Shown here in pieces: positions 10,278 to 19,337 of a stretch of DNA of 64,000 nt. A program made the translations under genes and the position numbers. Location: the NCBI GenBank assembly GCA_003155655.1, contig PMDS01000023.1:1-64000 (forward strand). The letters are read 5' to 3'. This stretch comes from Melioribacter sp. (GTDB lineage: Bacteria; Bacteroidota; Ignavibacteria; Ignavibacteriales; Melioribacteraceae). The notes below the pieces were generated by a model. It had not been told where the DNA came from. It ran no database searches and was given only the letters and a program-made list of their open reading frames with translations. Positions within the stretch are counted from its first letter, which is position 1, and the number at the start of each line of letters is the position of its first letter.

Positions 10278-10847
10278 TTATGGTAAATACCAATAACTGT
10301 AAACTGTTGATAGTTTAACCGTATCTGTTTTCCCGGTAAGCGGATCAGACAAGTCTTTAGAATATACGTATAATCTAAGACGTTTAGTCCATGTTCTGGT
10401 TGCTGATGAAACATCCGGGTTATTTGAACTTACATAATCTACTTTGCAGATTGTTAGAAAGCGTACCCATGTGTTTGCAACTCCTTGAACAGCGATTGAA
10501 TCTTTTTTTGGTGCATGGTTGGCATCGCTATTGTTAAAACAATTATAATCATCAAAGTCATCAAATGTCGCCGGGTCCCGGCTTTCACCTGTATCAATTC
10601 CTAAGAGAGTGGGTGCTGTTAATGTAGTTGAATCTTTTGTTGCACCGCTAACTGTTGTTTCATCAAATGCCATATTTGGAGCTGTAGCATCTTCAATAAT
10701 AGAAGTTCCTAAAGAGATAGCCATAATGTCATACCTGCTGCTTGATACTACTGATGCAGTGTTGTTGGAGTTCTTGGTCACCGTCAAAATAGTCATTGAC
10801 AACAAGAAAGCTGCTAAAATTGTTATCATCATTTGACCGGTACTCAT
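10278..10847 (-). CDS. Type IV prepilin-like small exported protein
   Basis: About 189 residues from the ATG at 10847, preceded by GCAGGT; the open frame extends 20 codons further upstream but that extension is AT-rich and has no better start. The N-terminus MSTGQMMITILAAFLLS is a short leader plus helix ending in Ser/Thr-rich sequence (NSNNTASVVSSSRYDIMAISLG), typical of pilin-like proteins. It is first of three linked genes and would be translated ahead of the PilW-like protein. The Gly in STG-QMM could be the prepilin peptidase site, but no Glu5 is present. Function inferred only. Confidence 0.55.
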   Translation of the reverse strand: MSTGQMMITILAAFLLSMTILTVTKNSNNTASVVSSSRYDIMAISLGTSIIEDATAPNMAFDETTVSGATKDSTTLTAPTLLGIDTGESRDPATFDDFDDYNCFNNSDANHAPKKDSIAVQGVANTWVRFLTICKVDYVSSNNPDVSSATRTWTKRLRLYVYSKDLSDPLTGKTDTVKLSTVYSYWYLP

Positions 10848-11076
10848 ATTACCTGCAATTTTATACTGTTTATAAAATATATAAAATACACATATTATTC
10901 TAATCAAAAATCATGCAATATTAAAAACGTGTTTTTTATCAAAAAACGTAATTAAAATATCAGGGTTGCAAGGTTTACATGTATTTTTGTACCATTTTGA
11001 GTTAGTATCTTAAAAATCAATATTACTTGCAAAGTTGTTATATTTAAATCAAAAATTTTGGTAAATAAAGGGCAGT

Positions 11077-11664
11077 ATGGATCCAATTAATCTACTTGTT
11101 GCAATTAATCTATTTGTTTCTATAACCGCAAATTATTCTGGTGCGCGTAAAGGTTTAAAGACTTCAGTAACTAAAGTAGTCGAAAGACCGGTAACATATC
11201 TTCAGAAAATGCCTCCAAATGTGGCTGCTATAGTTCTGGTTCTTACTATAATTTCTATTTTTAAAATTGGCTCGCTTCCGGAAGAGTATGAAGTTAAATT
11301 TTCAACTCTGAGAGCTATTGGTCTGTTAATGTTTGTAATTTTTTCTTGGCTCCAGGTGTGGGCTTACAAATCTTTAGGTAATTCTTATGCTCAGGATATT
11401 GTTATCTTAAAGGATCATAAACTTTGCAAAGATGGAATTTATAAGTTTATCCGCCATCCCCAATATATCAGTCAGATTCTTAGTGATTTAGGTGCGGGAA
11501 TTGCCCTGCTTAGTTATACTATATTGCCCGTTGTTATATTTTTTGAATTGCCGCTTTTTATCTTACGCGCCGCAAAAGAGGAAGGGCTGCTTAACAAACA
11601 TTTTAAGGATAATTTCAAAGCTTATAAAAAACAAAGCGGTTTTATGATTCCATTTATTGGGTAA
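11077..11664 (+). CDS. Isoprenylcysteine carboxyl methyltransferase-like (ICMT/PEMT) membrane protein
   Basis: A 195-residue integral membrane protein with about four to five hydrophobic segments. The C-terminal part has the signature of the ICMT/phospholipid methyltransferase superfamily: YKFIRHPQYISQIL, followed by a hydrophobic helix, then an acidic E-E motif (KEEGLLNKHFKDNFKAYKK) close to the end. These residues bind S-adenosylmethionine in the family. Its acceptor (lipid, isoprenoid or protein) cannot be deduced. It starts at an ATG with an AAAGGGC site and is followed 8 bp later by the amidase, suggesting one transcript. Confidence 0.75.
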   Translation: MDPINLLVAINLFVSITANYSGARKGLKTSVTKVVERPVTYLQKMPPNVAAIVLVLTIISIFKIGSLPEEYEVKFSTLRAIGLLMFVIFSWLQVWAYKSLGNSYAQDIVILKDHKLCKDGIYKFIRHPQYISQILSDLGAGIALLSYTILPVVIFFELPLFILRAAKEEGLLNKHFKDNFKAYKKQSGFMIPFIG

Positions 11665-11672
11665 GTTTTTCC

Positions 11673-13274
11673 ATGAAGATTAAATTTATTTTCTTCTTTG
11701 TTTTATTTGCTTGCTCTGTTTCTCTTTCACAAAGAGTTTATAAAATTACTGCACAGGTTGAAGGTAAAGAAACAACCTTATCCTTTGTTTTGAAAAATGG
11801 CATTGAGTATGTTTCTGCCAAAGAACTGGGCTCTCTTCTCGGGGCTAGTAAGTTTTACAATTCAGAGTCATCCAAAATTGAGATTAAATTTGGGGAATAT
11901 TCATTAAAGTTTACTGCTAGAAATCAATTTGTTGTATTGACTAAAAAATCCGATGGCACACAATCAATATTTCAACTTCCCCTTTCGACCTTATTGTTCA
12001 ACGAGGATGTATTTATTCCATTAATGTATTGCCTTGATTTTTTTAATCTTGGTTATGGCAAACGTCTTGTTTATGACAGCGGCATAAAGAATTTAAAAGC
12101 TACTGATGATGAATTTTCAAGCGAAGATTTCCTTACTCCAAAAGCTGCTGTAACTGAAAAAATAACACCGGCACTGCAACAGCCTGCAACTTTGAAATCC
12201 AATTCAAAATATGATATAAGTGCTATTTCAGTCGAAGATAAATCAAACGGAACTCTTGTAAGATTAAAAGCAAATAGAAAAATCCCGATTCCCCGGCATT
12301 CAATAAGCAATGCAACGTTGTATATCTTTTTAACGGGAGTGACTGTGCAGCCTGATCTTATAAATGTTGTTAAACCTGCCGGACTTATTAAGAAAATCAA
12401 GAAGACTACCATTAGTTCAAAAAATGTCCAGTTAGAATTTGAACTTGCTGATGGTTACTCTACTACCGAGGCATTTCAGGATGTTGAGAGCGATGATATT
12501 TTGATTACAATTAACAATAAACTTTTTTCCGAACCTGTTCCAATCGTCCAGGATGCAAAATCAAAATGGATTTTTGATGCTGTTGTTATTGATGCCGGTC
12601 ACGGTGGTAAAGACCCAGGTGCCATTGGCGTTACTGGCGTTAAAGAAAAGGAGATTAATCTTGAAGTTGCTCTTAAGCTGGGAAAACTGATTGAGAAAAA
12701 CCTGCCCGGCATTCACGTTATTTATACAAGAAAGACGGATGAATTTATTGAATTATATAAAAGAGGAAAAATTGCAAATGAAAATGGCGGGAAACTATTT
12801 ATTTCAATTCATTGTAATTCAACTGAAGCAAAAGATATTAGCTACCGCGGATTTGAAGTTTATCTTTTACGCCCGGGACGAACTCAAAAAGCTATAGCAA
12901 TTGCAGAATTTGAAAATAGTGTTATTAAGTATGAAGACAACCCGCAGCGTTATCAAACTCTTACTGATGAAAATTTTATTCTTGTTAGTATGGCACATTC
13001 ACAGTATATGAGGTACTCTGAAAAATTTTCTGATATTTTAAACCAGGAGTGGAAACATGGGGTTAAAATTCCCGTACTGGGAATTAAGCAGGCAGGATTT
13101 TATGTGCTTGTTGGTGCTTCTATGCCGGGTGTGTTAATAGAAAACGGATTTCTTTCAAATAGAAAAGATGAAGCTTACCTTGCAAGCAAAGCCGGGCAAA
13201 ACGAAATTGCTCAAACTATCTTTAATTCAGTAAAAAGATATAAGCAAAATTATGATAATGAGTTGAAAAACTGA
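11673..13274 (+). CDS. N-acetylmuramoyl-L-alanine amidase (AmiC-like, Amidase_3)
   Basis: A 533-residue secreted cell-wall hydrolase. Signal peptide at residues 1-20 (cleavage after SLSQ). A copper-amine-oxidase-N-like segment covers about 20-150 (GIEYVSAKELGSLLG), an AMIN-like beta domain about 185-280 and the zinc amidase domain about 295-525. Catalytic ligands are visible: VVIDAGHGGKDPGA (His), KEKEINLEVALKLG (Glu), FISIHCNS (His) and GVLIENGFLSN (Glu). It cleaves the amide between MurNAc and L-Ala of peptidoglycan in the periplasm, usually for daughter-cell separation or remodelling. Length is typical of the Bacteroidota version with the extra N-terminal part. Confidence 0.9.
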   Translation: MKIKFIFFFVLFACSVSLSQRVYKITAQVEGKETTLSFVLKNGIEYVSAKELGSLLGASKFYNSESSKIEIKFGEYSLKFTARNQFVVLTKKSDGTQSIFQLPLSTLLFNEDVFIPLMYCLDFFNLGYGKRLVYDSGIKNLKATDDEFSSEDFLTPKAAVTEKITPALQQPATLKSNSKYDISAISVEDKSNGTLVRLKANRKIPIPRHSISNATLYIFLTGVTVQPDLINVVKPAGLIKKIKKTTISSKNVQLEFELADGYSTTEAFQDVESDDILITINNKLFSEPVPIVQDAKSKWIFDAVVIDAGHGGKDPGAIGVTGVKEKEINLEVALKLGKLIEKNLPGIHVIYTRKTDEFIELYKRGKIANENGGKLFISIHCNSTEAKDISYRGFEVYLLRPGRTQKAIAIAEFENSVIKYEDNPQRYQTLTDENFILVSMAHSQYMRYSEKFSDILNQEWKHGVKIPVLGIKQAGFYVLVGASMPGVLIENGFLSNRKDEAYLASKAGQNEIAQTIFNSVKRYKQNYDNELKN

Positions 13275-13366
13275 TATTAGAAGGGTAGTATTCAAAATAG
13301 AGATTTGTTATTATATTATCATCAAGTTAACTTTGTAAAGATAAATTTTTTGTTGAAAGGATTTGA

Positions 13367-13783
13367 ATGACTAACGCTCAAAAATGGGTAATTTCTGCTC
13401 TTTGTATTTTTCTCCTTCTCCTTTTTATTGAAATTAAAACAAAAAAAGAAGAACAACCTGTACCCCAAATGCCCGGTCAAATATCGCAGCAGCAAACTAC
13501 AACTTCCAATGATGCAGATGGATTAACTTTAATTAATCAAAATGGGTGCACTTCATGTCATGGTTCTGATTTAAACGGTTCCGCTGTTGCACCGGCTCTT
13601 ACTAGTATTAAGCAATACTGGACTCGCGATAAACTTATTAATTACTTGCGTAATCCTTCATCATATAGCGGGGATCCGCGTTTTGATGTTTACCGCTCAA
13701 AATATAATGCAATTATGCCTGCTTTCAATAATATTGATGTTAAGGAACTTGGCAAAATTGCAGATTATCTTTTGACCCGCTGA
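13367..13783 (+). CDS. Membrane-anchored monohaem cytochrome c
   Basis: A 138-residue c-type cytochrome with one membrane helix (about residues 7-21), a Gln/Pro linker and a single haem-binding motif CTSCH (about residues 58-62). The distal Met ligand is likely the Met in NAIMPAFNNID, and the C-terminal helix ends VKELGKIADYLL, a normal class I cytochrome c end. It should carry electrons on the periplasmic face of the inner membrane. The gene begins a run with the small membrane protein and dxr. The donor and acceptor are unknown; no oxidase is encoded nearby. Confidence 0.85.
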   Translation: MTNAQKWVISALCIFLLLLFIEIKTKKEEQPVPQMPGQISQQQTTTSNDADGLTLINQNGCTSCHGSDLNGSAVAPALTSIKQYWTRDKLINYLRNPSSYSGDPRFDVYRSKYNAIMPAFNNIDVKELGKIADYLLTR

Positions 13784-13828
13784 GCTAAAATCTTATTATA
13801 TTAACAGCAATAATTGCGAAAGGAACAA

Positions 13829-14323
13829 ATGATGGACTATTCGTTTATATATATATTTCATTTGATATTTGCCGGTATATGGCTTATTAATTTTCTTACT
13901 GATTTTCTTTTACGCGGGTATGTAATTAAGAATAGAAGCAAAATTGGTGAAAAAAAAATCATTCACCTTTATTTAACTTTTGCCAACCTGTTTGGAATGA
14001 TTGGGGCGCTTGGAATATTGATTACTGGTATTACACTTGTTTCAGTAAACTCAGCATTTGGATATTTTCAGACATCAATTAATCATTGGTTAACAGCAAA
14101 GCAAATTTTGATGACTATTCTGCTGATTATTCTTGCTGTGTTTGTAATTCCAACTGCAAAAAAAGTTAGAGCGGCTATTGGAAAAGACCTCGAAAGTCAT
14201 TCGGCAATTAGTGAAGATGGATATAAAAAATTGCACGAACTTTTTAAATTAAATACAATTATTAACATTATAGTTTTGATTAATTTTCTCCTCGCTATTA
14301 CTCATAGATTTTTCACTAACTAA
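13829..14323 (+). CDS. Small four-helix membrane protein with conserved-looking histidines
   Basis: About 164 residues starting at the ATG-ATG pair after GAAAGGAAC (an in-frame TTG 15 bp upstream is a poorer start). Four hydrophobic segments are visible, at about residues 3-25, 45-70, 85-110 and 140-162. Several His residues lie near helix ends (FHLIF, IIHLYL, INHWLT, LHELF, THRFF), a pattern seen in haem- or copper-binding membrane proteins such as CopD or DUF2269-type proteins. It follows the cytochrome c gene by 45 bp and precedes dxr by 9 bp. A redox or haem role is only a suggestion; no family was recognised firmly. Confidence 0.5.
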   Translation: MMDYSFIYIFHLIFAGIWLINFLTDFLLRGYVIKNRSKIGEKKIIHLYLTFANLFGMIGALGILITGITLVSVNSAFGYFQTSINHWLTAKQILMTILLIILAVFVIPTAKKVRAAIGKDLESHSAISEDGYKKLHELFKLNTIINIIVLINFLLAITHRFFTN

Positions 14324-14332
14324 CCGGCACTA

Positions 14333-15478
14333 ATGAAGAAAATTTTAGTCCTCGGATCTACAGGATCTATTGGCGTTAATACATTGGAAATTGCGCGTTC
14401 TTTCCCGGATGAAATTCAAATTGTTGGTTTATCTGTTAATAAAAGAATTGATGAACTGGAAAAACAAATTGCGGAATTTAATCCTGCCGCCGTTGTAGTT
14501 AGAGACACCGATCAATCCGCAGAATTGAAAAAACGAATTGGAAACCGGTGTGAAATTCTTTCCGGTGATGAAGGTCTTCTGGAAATTACGGGCAGGGGAA
14601 ATTATGATATTCTTGTATCTGCGTTAGTTGGTTTTGCAGGACTTGCGCCCACTATCGAAGCTATAAAACAGAAAAAGAGAATTGCGCTTGCAAATAAAGA
14701 GACACTTGTTACTGCAGGGGAAATAATTATTGAATTATCTAAAAAATATGGCGCTGAAATTATACCGGTTGATTCAGAACACAGTGCTATTTTTCAATGC
14801 CTTATTGGTGAAGAGAAAAAGAACATTCATAAAATTATTCTCACTGCTTCCGGCGGACCTTTCTTAAATAAAAAAAAATCCGGGCTTCAGAATGTTACGG
14901 TTCAGGAAGCGCTGAACCATCCTAACTGGAAAATGGGCAATAAAATAACTATTGATTCTGCTACAATGATGAACAAAGGTCTTGAAGTTATTGAGGCTTT
15001 TTGGCTTTTTAACCTCTCAAGAGAGAAAATTGAAGTGCTAATTCATCCCCAGTCTGTTGTTCATTCTATGGTACAATTTAATGACGGCTCAATAAAGGCG
15101 CAGTTGAGTTCACCGGACATGAAGCTCCCAATTTTATTTGCTTTGACATACCCAGAAAGATATGTTTTTAAGGAGGTTGTGACTGATTTCAAGAAGTTAA
15201 ATATGTTAACGTTTTTTGAGCCGGATTTTGATACATTTGTTTGTCTTAAAATTGCTTATGATGTAATAAGTCAGGGTGGCACGGCTCCTTGTATTTTAAA
15301 TGCGGCAAATGAAATTGCTGTCGAAAAATTTCTATCTGGAAAAATTGGCTTTATGCAAATTCCGGAACTTATTAATGACGCATTGGATAATGTTAAGAAT
15401 TATTCTAACCCGGATCTTGAAACAATTATTCAGAGCGATTGTCAGACAAGAAAGTATTTAGTTAATAAATATATTTAA
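14333..15478 (+). CDS. dxr: 1-deoxy-D-xylulose 5-phosphate reductoisomerase
   Basis: The second enzyme of the MEP isoprenoid pathway, converting 1-deoxy-D-xylulose 5-phosphate to 2-C-methyl-D-erythritol 4-phosphate with NADPH. The 381-residue length is typical. Motifs seen are the NADPH fold LGSTGSIGVNTL, ALANKETLVTAG, the metal/substrate site PVDSEHSAIFQCL, TASGGPF, HPNWKMGNKITIDSATMMNKGLEVIEA and HPQSVVHSM, and the C-terminal NAANEIAV. It is placed directly before the rseP gene with 8 bp between, an arrangement found in many bacteria. Confidence 0.96.
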   Translation: MKKILVLGSTGSIGVNTLEIARSFPDEIQIVGLSVNKRIDELEKQIAEFNPAAVVVRDTDQSAELKKRIGNRCEILSGDEGLLEITGRGNYDILVSALVGFAGLAPTIEAIKQKKRIALANKETLVTAGEIIIELSKKYGAEIIPVDSEHSAIFQCLIGEEKKNIHKIILTASGGPFLNKKKSGLQNVTVQEALNHPNWKMGNKITIDSATMMNKGLEVIEAFWLFNLSREKIEVLIHPQSVVHSMVQFNDGSIKAQLSSPDMKLPILFALTYPERYVFKEVVTDFKKLNMLTFFEPDFDTFVCLKIAYDVISQGGTAPCILNAANEIAVEKFLSGKIGFMQIPELINDALDNVKNYSNPDLETIIQSDCQTRKYLVNKYI

Positions 15479-15486
15479 GGTTTAAA

Positions 15487-16854
15487 ATGGAATATATTGT
15501 CTATTTCATAATTACTATTGGCATTTTAGTTTTTGTTCATGAGTTCGGACATTTTGCCAGTGCAAAGCTTTCCAAAATGCGCGTAGATGTTTTTGCCATA
15601 GGATTTGGTAAACGCTTGTTTGGCTGGAATAAAGTTAATGGCTTTACATTTGGAGATCTTCCGAAAGATTTTGATTCTCAAGGTTTTACTGATTATAGAT
15701 TATCTCTGCTTCCTCTTGGAGGGTACGTTAAAATTGCGGGAATGGTTGACGAAAGTTTTGATACTAAATTTGCTGAATCTGATCCGAAACCTTATGAATT
15801 CAGGGCTAAGAAAACCCTGCCAAAGCTTTTTGTAATTTCTGCCGGTGTGATGATGAACTTAACGCTCACACTTTTAATTTTTTGGGGAATTAATTTCTTC
15901 CATGGCAAACAGTTTTTTAATACTACTACTGTTAGCAATGTTGAATTAGGTAGCGACGCTCAAAAAGCTGGGTTCCAATCTTTTGATAAAATTCTCTCTG
16001 TTGATGGCGTTAAAGTTGATAATTGGGATGAAATTGTTGACCAGATGATTGCTAACATTTCTGCACACGATGTTAAAGTTCTGGTGGAAAGAAATAATAC
16101 CCGGCAGGAATTTCATATTCCTAAAGAGATACTGTCTCAGAACATGCAAAAAGGGTTTTTCATTTCTCCGTACCCTAGCCAGCTGAATATTTATGTGCAA
16201 GAAGTAATGAAAAATTCTCCCGCTGCAGATGCCGGCATAAAATCAGGAGATTTTCTTCTGGCAATTAATGGTACGAAGTTAGGTGAGAAAGACCAGGTTA
16301 TTGATATCATTTCTTCAAACAAAGAAAAAAGCATTCCTATTGTTTATCAACGGGGTGAAGATACACTGCGTTCTATGGTGAACCCTGGTATGGACGGCAA
16401 GATTGGTATCAGTTTTGCACAGGCACAAACTTATACTGGAAAAATTGAATTCCGCAGATATGGTTTTTTTGCTTCAGTTACTCATGCCTTTGATGATGCT
16501 GTGCAATATACTGTCCTCACTTTTAGCATGATGAAAAATGTTATTGTCGGGAAAATAGCTTTCAAAGAAGCATTTGGCGGACCAATTAAAATTGCCCAGT
16601 TTGCCGCAAAATCTGCAGACATTGGTATTATTTCTTTCCTCCACTTTTTAGCTATGCTTAGTTTAAGTCTGGCAATTATCAACATACTGCCGTTTCCTGT
16701 ACTCGATGGCGGACACGTTGTGATTATTGCTCTTGAGGGATTGTTCAGAAAGGAACTGCCGATCAAAGTAAAAATTGCTATTCAAAATGTCGGCTTTGTT
16801 CTTCTTCTTTTGTTAATGGCGTTCATTATTTACAACGATGTTATAAGTTTATAA
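15487..16854 (+). CDS. rseP: RseP-type site-2 zinc protease
   Basis: A 455-residue intramembrane metalloprotease. The zinc site HEFGH is in the first helix (about residues 18-22), and the second catalytic motif NILPFPVLDGGH is in the C-terminal helix region. Two PDZ-like domains lie between: about 150-230 (GSDAQKAGFQSFDKILSVDG) and 235-310 (NSPAADAGIKSGDFLLAING). It cleaves membrane-bound substrates, classically anti-sigma factors in envelope stress. An ECF sigma/anti-sigma pair is encoded only 3 kb away, though that does not prove a link. Translation begins right after dxr; transcription ends at the hairpin at 16864. Confidence 0.95.
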   Translation: MEYIVYFIITIGILVFVHEFGHFASAKLSKMRVDVFAIGFGKRLFGWNKVNGFTFGDLPKDFDSQGFTDYRLSLLPLGGYVKIAGMVDESFDTKFAESDPKPYEFRAKKTLPKLFVISAGVMMNLTLTLLIFWGINFFHGKQFFNTTTVSNVELGSDAQKAGFQSFDKILSVDGVKVDNWDEIVDQMIANISAHDVKVLVERNNTRQEFHIPKEILSQNMQKGFFISPYPSQLNIYVQEVMKNSPAADAGIKSGDFLLAINGTKLGEKDQVIDIISSNKEKSIPIVYQRGEDTLRSMVNPGMDGKIGISFAQAQTYTGKIEFRRYGFFASVTHAFDDAVQYTVLTFSMMKNVIVGKIAFKEAFGGPIKIAQFAAKSADIGIISFLHFLAMLSLSLAIINILPFPVLDGGHVVIIALEGLFRKELPIKVKIAIQNVGFVLLLLLMAFIIYNDVISL

Positions 16855-16863
16855 TTTTAATTC

Positions 16864-16891
16864 ATCGAGGCGGTAATTAAGCCGCCTCGAT
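16864..16891. terminator. Bidirectional hairpin terminator
   Basis: A perfect 10-bp inverted repeat (ATCGAGGCGG / CCGCCTCGAT) with an 8-nt loop in the 52-bp gap between convergent rseP and the TonB-like gene. The GC-rich stem and central placement support a shared terminator; only short T runs flank it. Confidence 0.75.
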
Positions 16892-16906
16892 AAATCTTTC
16901 CCAAAA

Positions 16907-17617
16907 TTATTTCTTCTTATTTTTTAGATAATTAACAAATTTGAAAATCTCTTCTAAACTATCGGCTCTGTATTTATATATGTTAACACCATCACGAGTA
17001 ATAAAACCGTACCATGTTTTGTCTTTTTGAATTACTCTATAAAGAGCAGATTCATCTCCAAAAGAAATGTTTCCTCCAATCTTATCATACCTCCATCCCT
17101 CTGTATTTGCTTTCTTCAATGCCATCTCAATCAATCCGTTCATATTAGTCTTAGCTAATTCAACAGTATCAAAAGTTTGCGGTCCGGCTTCGGAGTAATC
17201 TTGCACTTGATTTTCCGTTTCAAATCTATACGGCAGAACAATCCAGACTGAAATAGGAAGCCCTTTATTAAAGGCAGGAGTAAACTGGCTTTGCATCGCC
17301 GCATCTACTGCCGGTTTAATGAAAAGTTCACTGTCACTCTTTATAACAAAAGCTTTTATTGGCTTTCCTTCCTTATTTACCAAAACTTTTACATAGGCTT
17401 TACCGCTAATATTATTTTTCTTTGCTTCATCTGGGTAGACGGGGTTGGCAGCATTTACCATCTCGGGCAGTTTTTCAACTGCGATTCTTTCTTTTGGATC
17501 CGGATTATCAGTAGTAAATGTTGCATCCTTTTTCTCTTGTGCCGTTGTAATGCCGCAAGTAATTAAAAGAATGATTGACACTGCTAATAATGCAAATAAT
17601 ACTCTGTAGGTTTTCAT
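16907..17617 (-). CDS. TonB-C domain protein with an extra repeated C-terminal domain
   Basis: A 236-residue exported protein: N-terminal hydrophobic segment (residues 5-26), one TonB C-terminal-like domain (about 50-135: NAANPVYPDEAKKNNISGKA, KVLVNKEG, FTPAFNKG, VWIVLPYRFE) and then a roughly 95-residue domain around GGNISFGDESALYRV and DGVNIYKYRADSLEEI that recurs in the neighbouring gene. It lacks the proline-rich spacer of a true TonB, so energy transduction is doubtful. It overlaps the upstream gene by 4 bp (ATGA), showing translational coupling, with the site GAGGGC before its ATG. It is likely periplasmic or membrane-tethered. Confidence 0.7.
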   Translation of the reverse strand: MKTYRVLFALLAVSIILLITCGITTAQEKKDATFTTDNPDPKERIAVEKLPEMVNAANPVYPDEAKKNNISGKAYVKVLVNKEGKPIKAFVIKSDSELFIKPAVDAAMQSQFTPAFNKGLPISVWIVLPYRFETENQVQDYSEAGPQTFDTVELAKTNMNGLIEMALKKANTEGWRYDKIGGNISFGDESALYRVIQKDKTWYGFITRDGVNIYKYRADSLEEIFKFVNYLKNKKK

Positions 17618-19329
17618 TTAGCGCCCTCGTTTTTATTTGTGGAATTCTTCTCTTTTTCTTTTAAATCATCCACGTATTTCTGTATATCTGTAATGTTAAG
17701 TGCATTTGTCCTGTAAATTTTAGCACCTTTACGGGCAATAAACATATATTTGAAATTATATTCATTGTCTTCCGGCCAGACTTTGTAAAGAGCAGATTGA
17801 TCACCATAAGATACTTTCCCTTCAATCTTCTCAGCTTTCATATCCGGCAAATTTCCCGTGTCTTTTCTCCACTTAGGATTATCCCACATAAAAATAGATG
17901 TATCAAAACTTTTTTTGGCATCTTCTATTGAGTCCTGAATGTCACTTTCTCCTTTTTCTTTTCCTGGCAATGCAAATCTATATGGTAACACTATCCACAC
18001 AGAAACCTTCTCTCCATTATAAAGTGCAGGCGTAAATTTGCTTTTCATTACCGCATCCATTGCAGGTTTAGTAAAAATGCCGTTTTCACTTCTAATTACT
18101 CTAACTATTCGGGGAGAACCATCTAAATCAACCAAAACTTTAAGATAAACTTTTCCTTCGATTCTATTTTTCATTGCTTCTTCGGGATAATCAGGTGTGA
18201 TTGAATTAATAATTTCGGGCAGTTTAAAAACCTGTGGGTTTTTATCATTCCCGGGTTCATTGACATTTTTAGATTTATTATTATTCCATTCTTCAACTTG
18301 TTTACGTATTTCATCAAGTGTTTGAGCCTTAAACTTATAAACCGATTTTCCTTTTCTAGCAACAATGTTATAAGTCACACCTTCTTTAGCAGAAGTGCCT
18401 TTGAATAATTTTAACTCATCCCCAAATGAAATATTCTCGTTAGTTTTTTCTAATTTCAAATCTTCAGGAACATTAGCTACAATATTTTGCAATTCTTTGG
18501 GGTTATCACACCAATAAACCCAAAGATTATAGCTTATTTCAGCTCCATCAATAGAGCTGTATTCCTCTATTCCTATGTCTTTAAGGACTACAGGGTTTTC
18601 AAACTTATCTTCCAATGGTTTACCTGCCAGTTGAAATCTATATGGCAATACAATCCACACGGCAATTGGCTGTTTATCCTTCATTGCAGGAGTAAATTTA
18701 CTTTTCATTGCAGCATCAATTGCAGGTTGATTTAATATCTCGTTATCACTTTTTATGACGAAAGCTTTTTTAGGATTGCCTTCTTTGTCTACTAAGAGTT
18801 TAACAAAAACTTTTCCAGTAATTCCATTTTTCTCCGCTTCTTCTGGGTATGCCGGCTTGACAGCATCAGTCATTTCCGGCATTTTTTGTACCGGGATAAA
18901 GTCATTCATTCCGGGTTCATCGTTCTGGCCCAAAGTATTTTTTTTATCTACATCGAGTTTAAAAGCAATAGGAAGAACAACCCAAACCTTTATTGGTTTA
19001 TTATTCAACATTGCAGGGGAAAATTTTGCTTTTTTTGCAGCAGCCAATGCCGAATTATCCAATAAATCTTTAACTCCCTGTTCAACTTTTGCTTTTACCA
19101 CATTGCCTTTTTCATCGATAAGTAATTTTAAGTAAACAGCGCCTTCTATTCCGGCAAGTTTAGCTTCATTTGGATAAACGGGCTTCAATTCGGAAATCAA
19201 CGCCGGTGCTTTATCAACCTGTATAAAACCGGATTCGTCGGCTTTCATTAATTTCGCGCCTTCTTTTTGCTGGGCAAACGCACTGGCAAAAGAAATGAGT
19301 AATACAATTAATAAAAATTTAGCTTTCAT
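17614..19329 (-). CDS. Secreted protein with three TonB-C domains and two copies of an accessory domain
   Basis: About 571 residues, signal peptide ending near FASAFAQ. Three TonB-C-like domains (about residues 45-130, 152-240 and 375-465 counted from the upstream ATG at 19341) each carry P-x-YP-x-EA, a G-K/A-V-Y/F strand, L-x-D-x-x-G and KFxPA plus VWVVLP or VWIVLP. Domain 2 and domain 3 are each followed by a copy of another roughly 100-residue unit (NISFGDELKLFKG; KVSYGDQSALYKV). The start at 19329 follows AGGTTA; the ATG at 19341 overlaps the anti-sigma stop codon and is an alternative. No anchor or proline-rich arm exists, so it probably acts as a periplasmic binding or scaffold protein. 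It belongs to the sigma-factor operon. Confidence 0.7.
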   Translation of the reverse strand: MKAKFLLIVLLISFASAFAQQKEGAKLMKADESGFIQVDKAPALISELKPVYPNEAKLAGIEGAVYLKLLIDEKGNVVKAKVEQGVKDLLDNSALAAAKKAKFSPAMLNNKPIKVWVVLPIAFKLDVDKKNTLGQNDEPGMNDFIPVQKMPEMTDAVKPAYPEEAEKNGITGKVFVKLLVDKEGNPKKAFVIKSDNEILNQPAIDAAMKSKFTPAMKDKQPIAVWIVLPYRFQLAGKPLEDKFENPVVLKDIGIEEYSSIDGAEISYNLWVYWCDNPKELQNIVANVPEDLKLEKTNENISFGDELKLFKGTSAKEGVTYNIVARKGKSVYKFKAQTLDEIRKQVEEWNNNKSKNVNEPGNDKNPQVFKLPEIINSITPDYPEEAMKNRIEGKVYLKVLVDLDGSPRIVRVIRSENGIFTKPAMDAVMKSKFTPALYNGEKVSVWIVLPYRFALPGKEKGESDIQDSIEDAKKSFDTSIFMWDNPKWRKDTGNLPDMKAEKIEGKVSYGDQSALYKVWPEDNEYNFKYMFIARKGAKIYRTNALNITDIQKYVDDLKEKEKNSTNKNEGAK

Positions 19330-19337
19330 TTTTAACC

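Noticed and set aside
16907-19329. Genuine TonB energy transducers
   Set aside because: No proline-rich periplasmic spacer is present and the larger one has three TonB-C units after a cleavable signal; ExbB/ExbD are absent.
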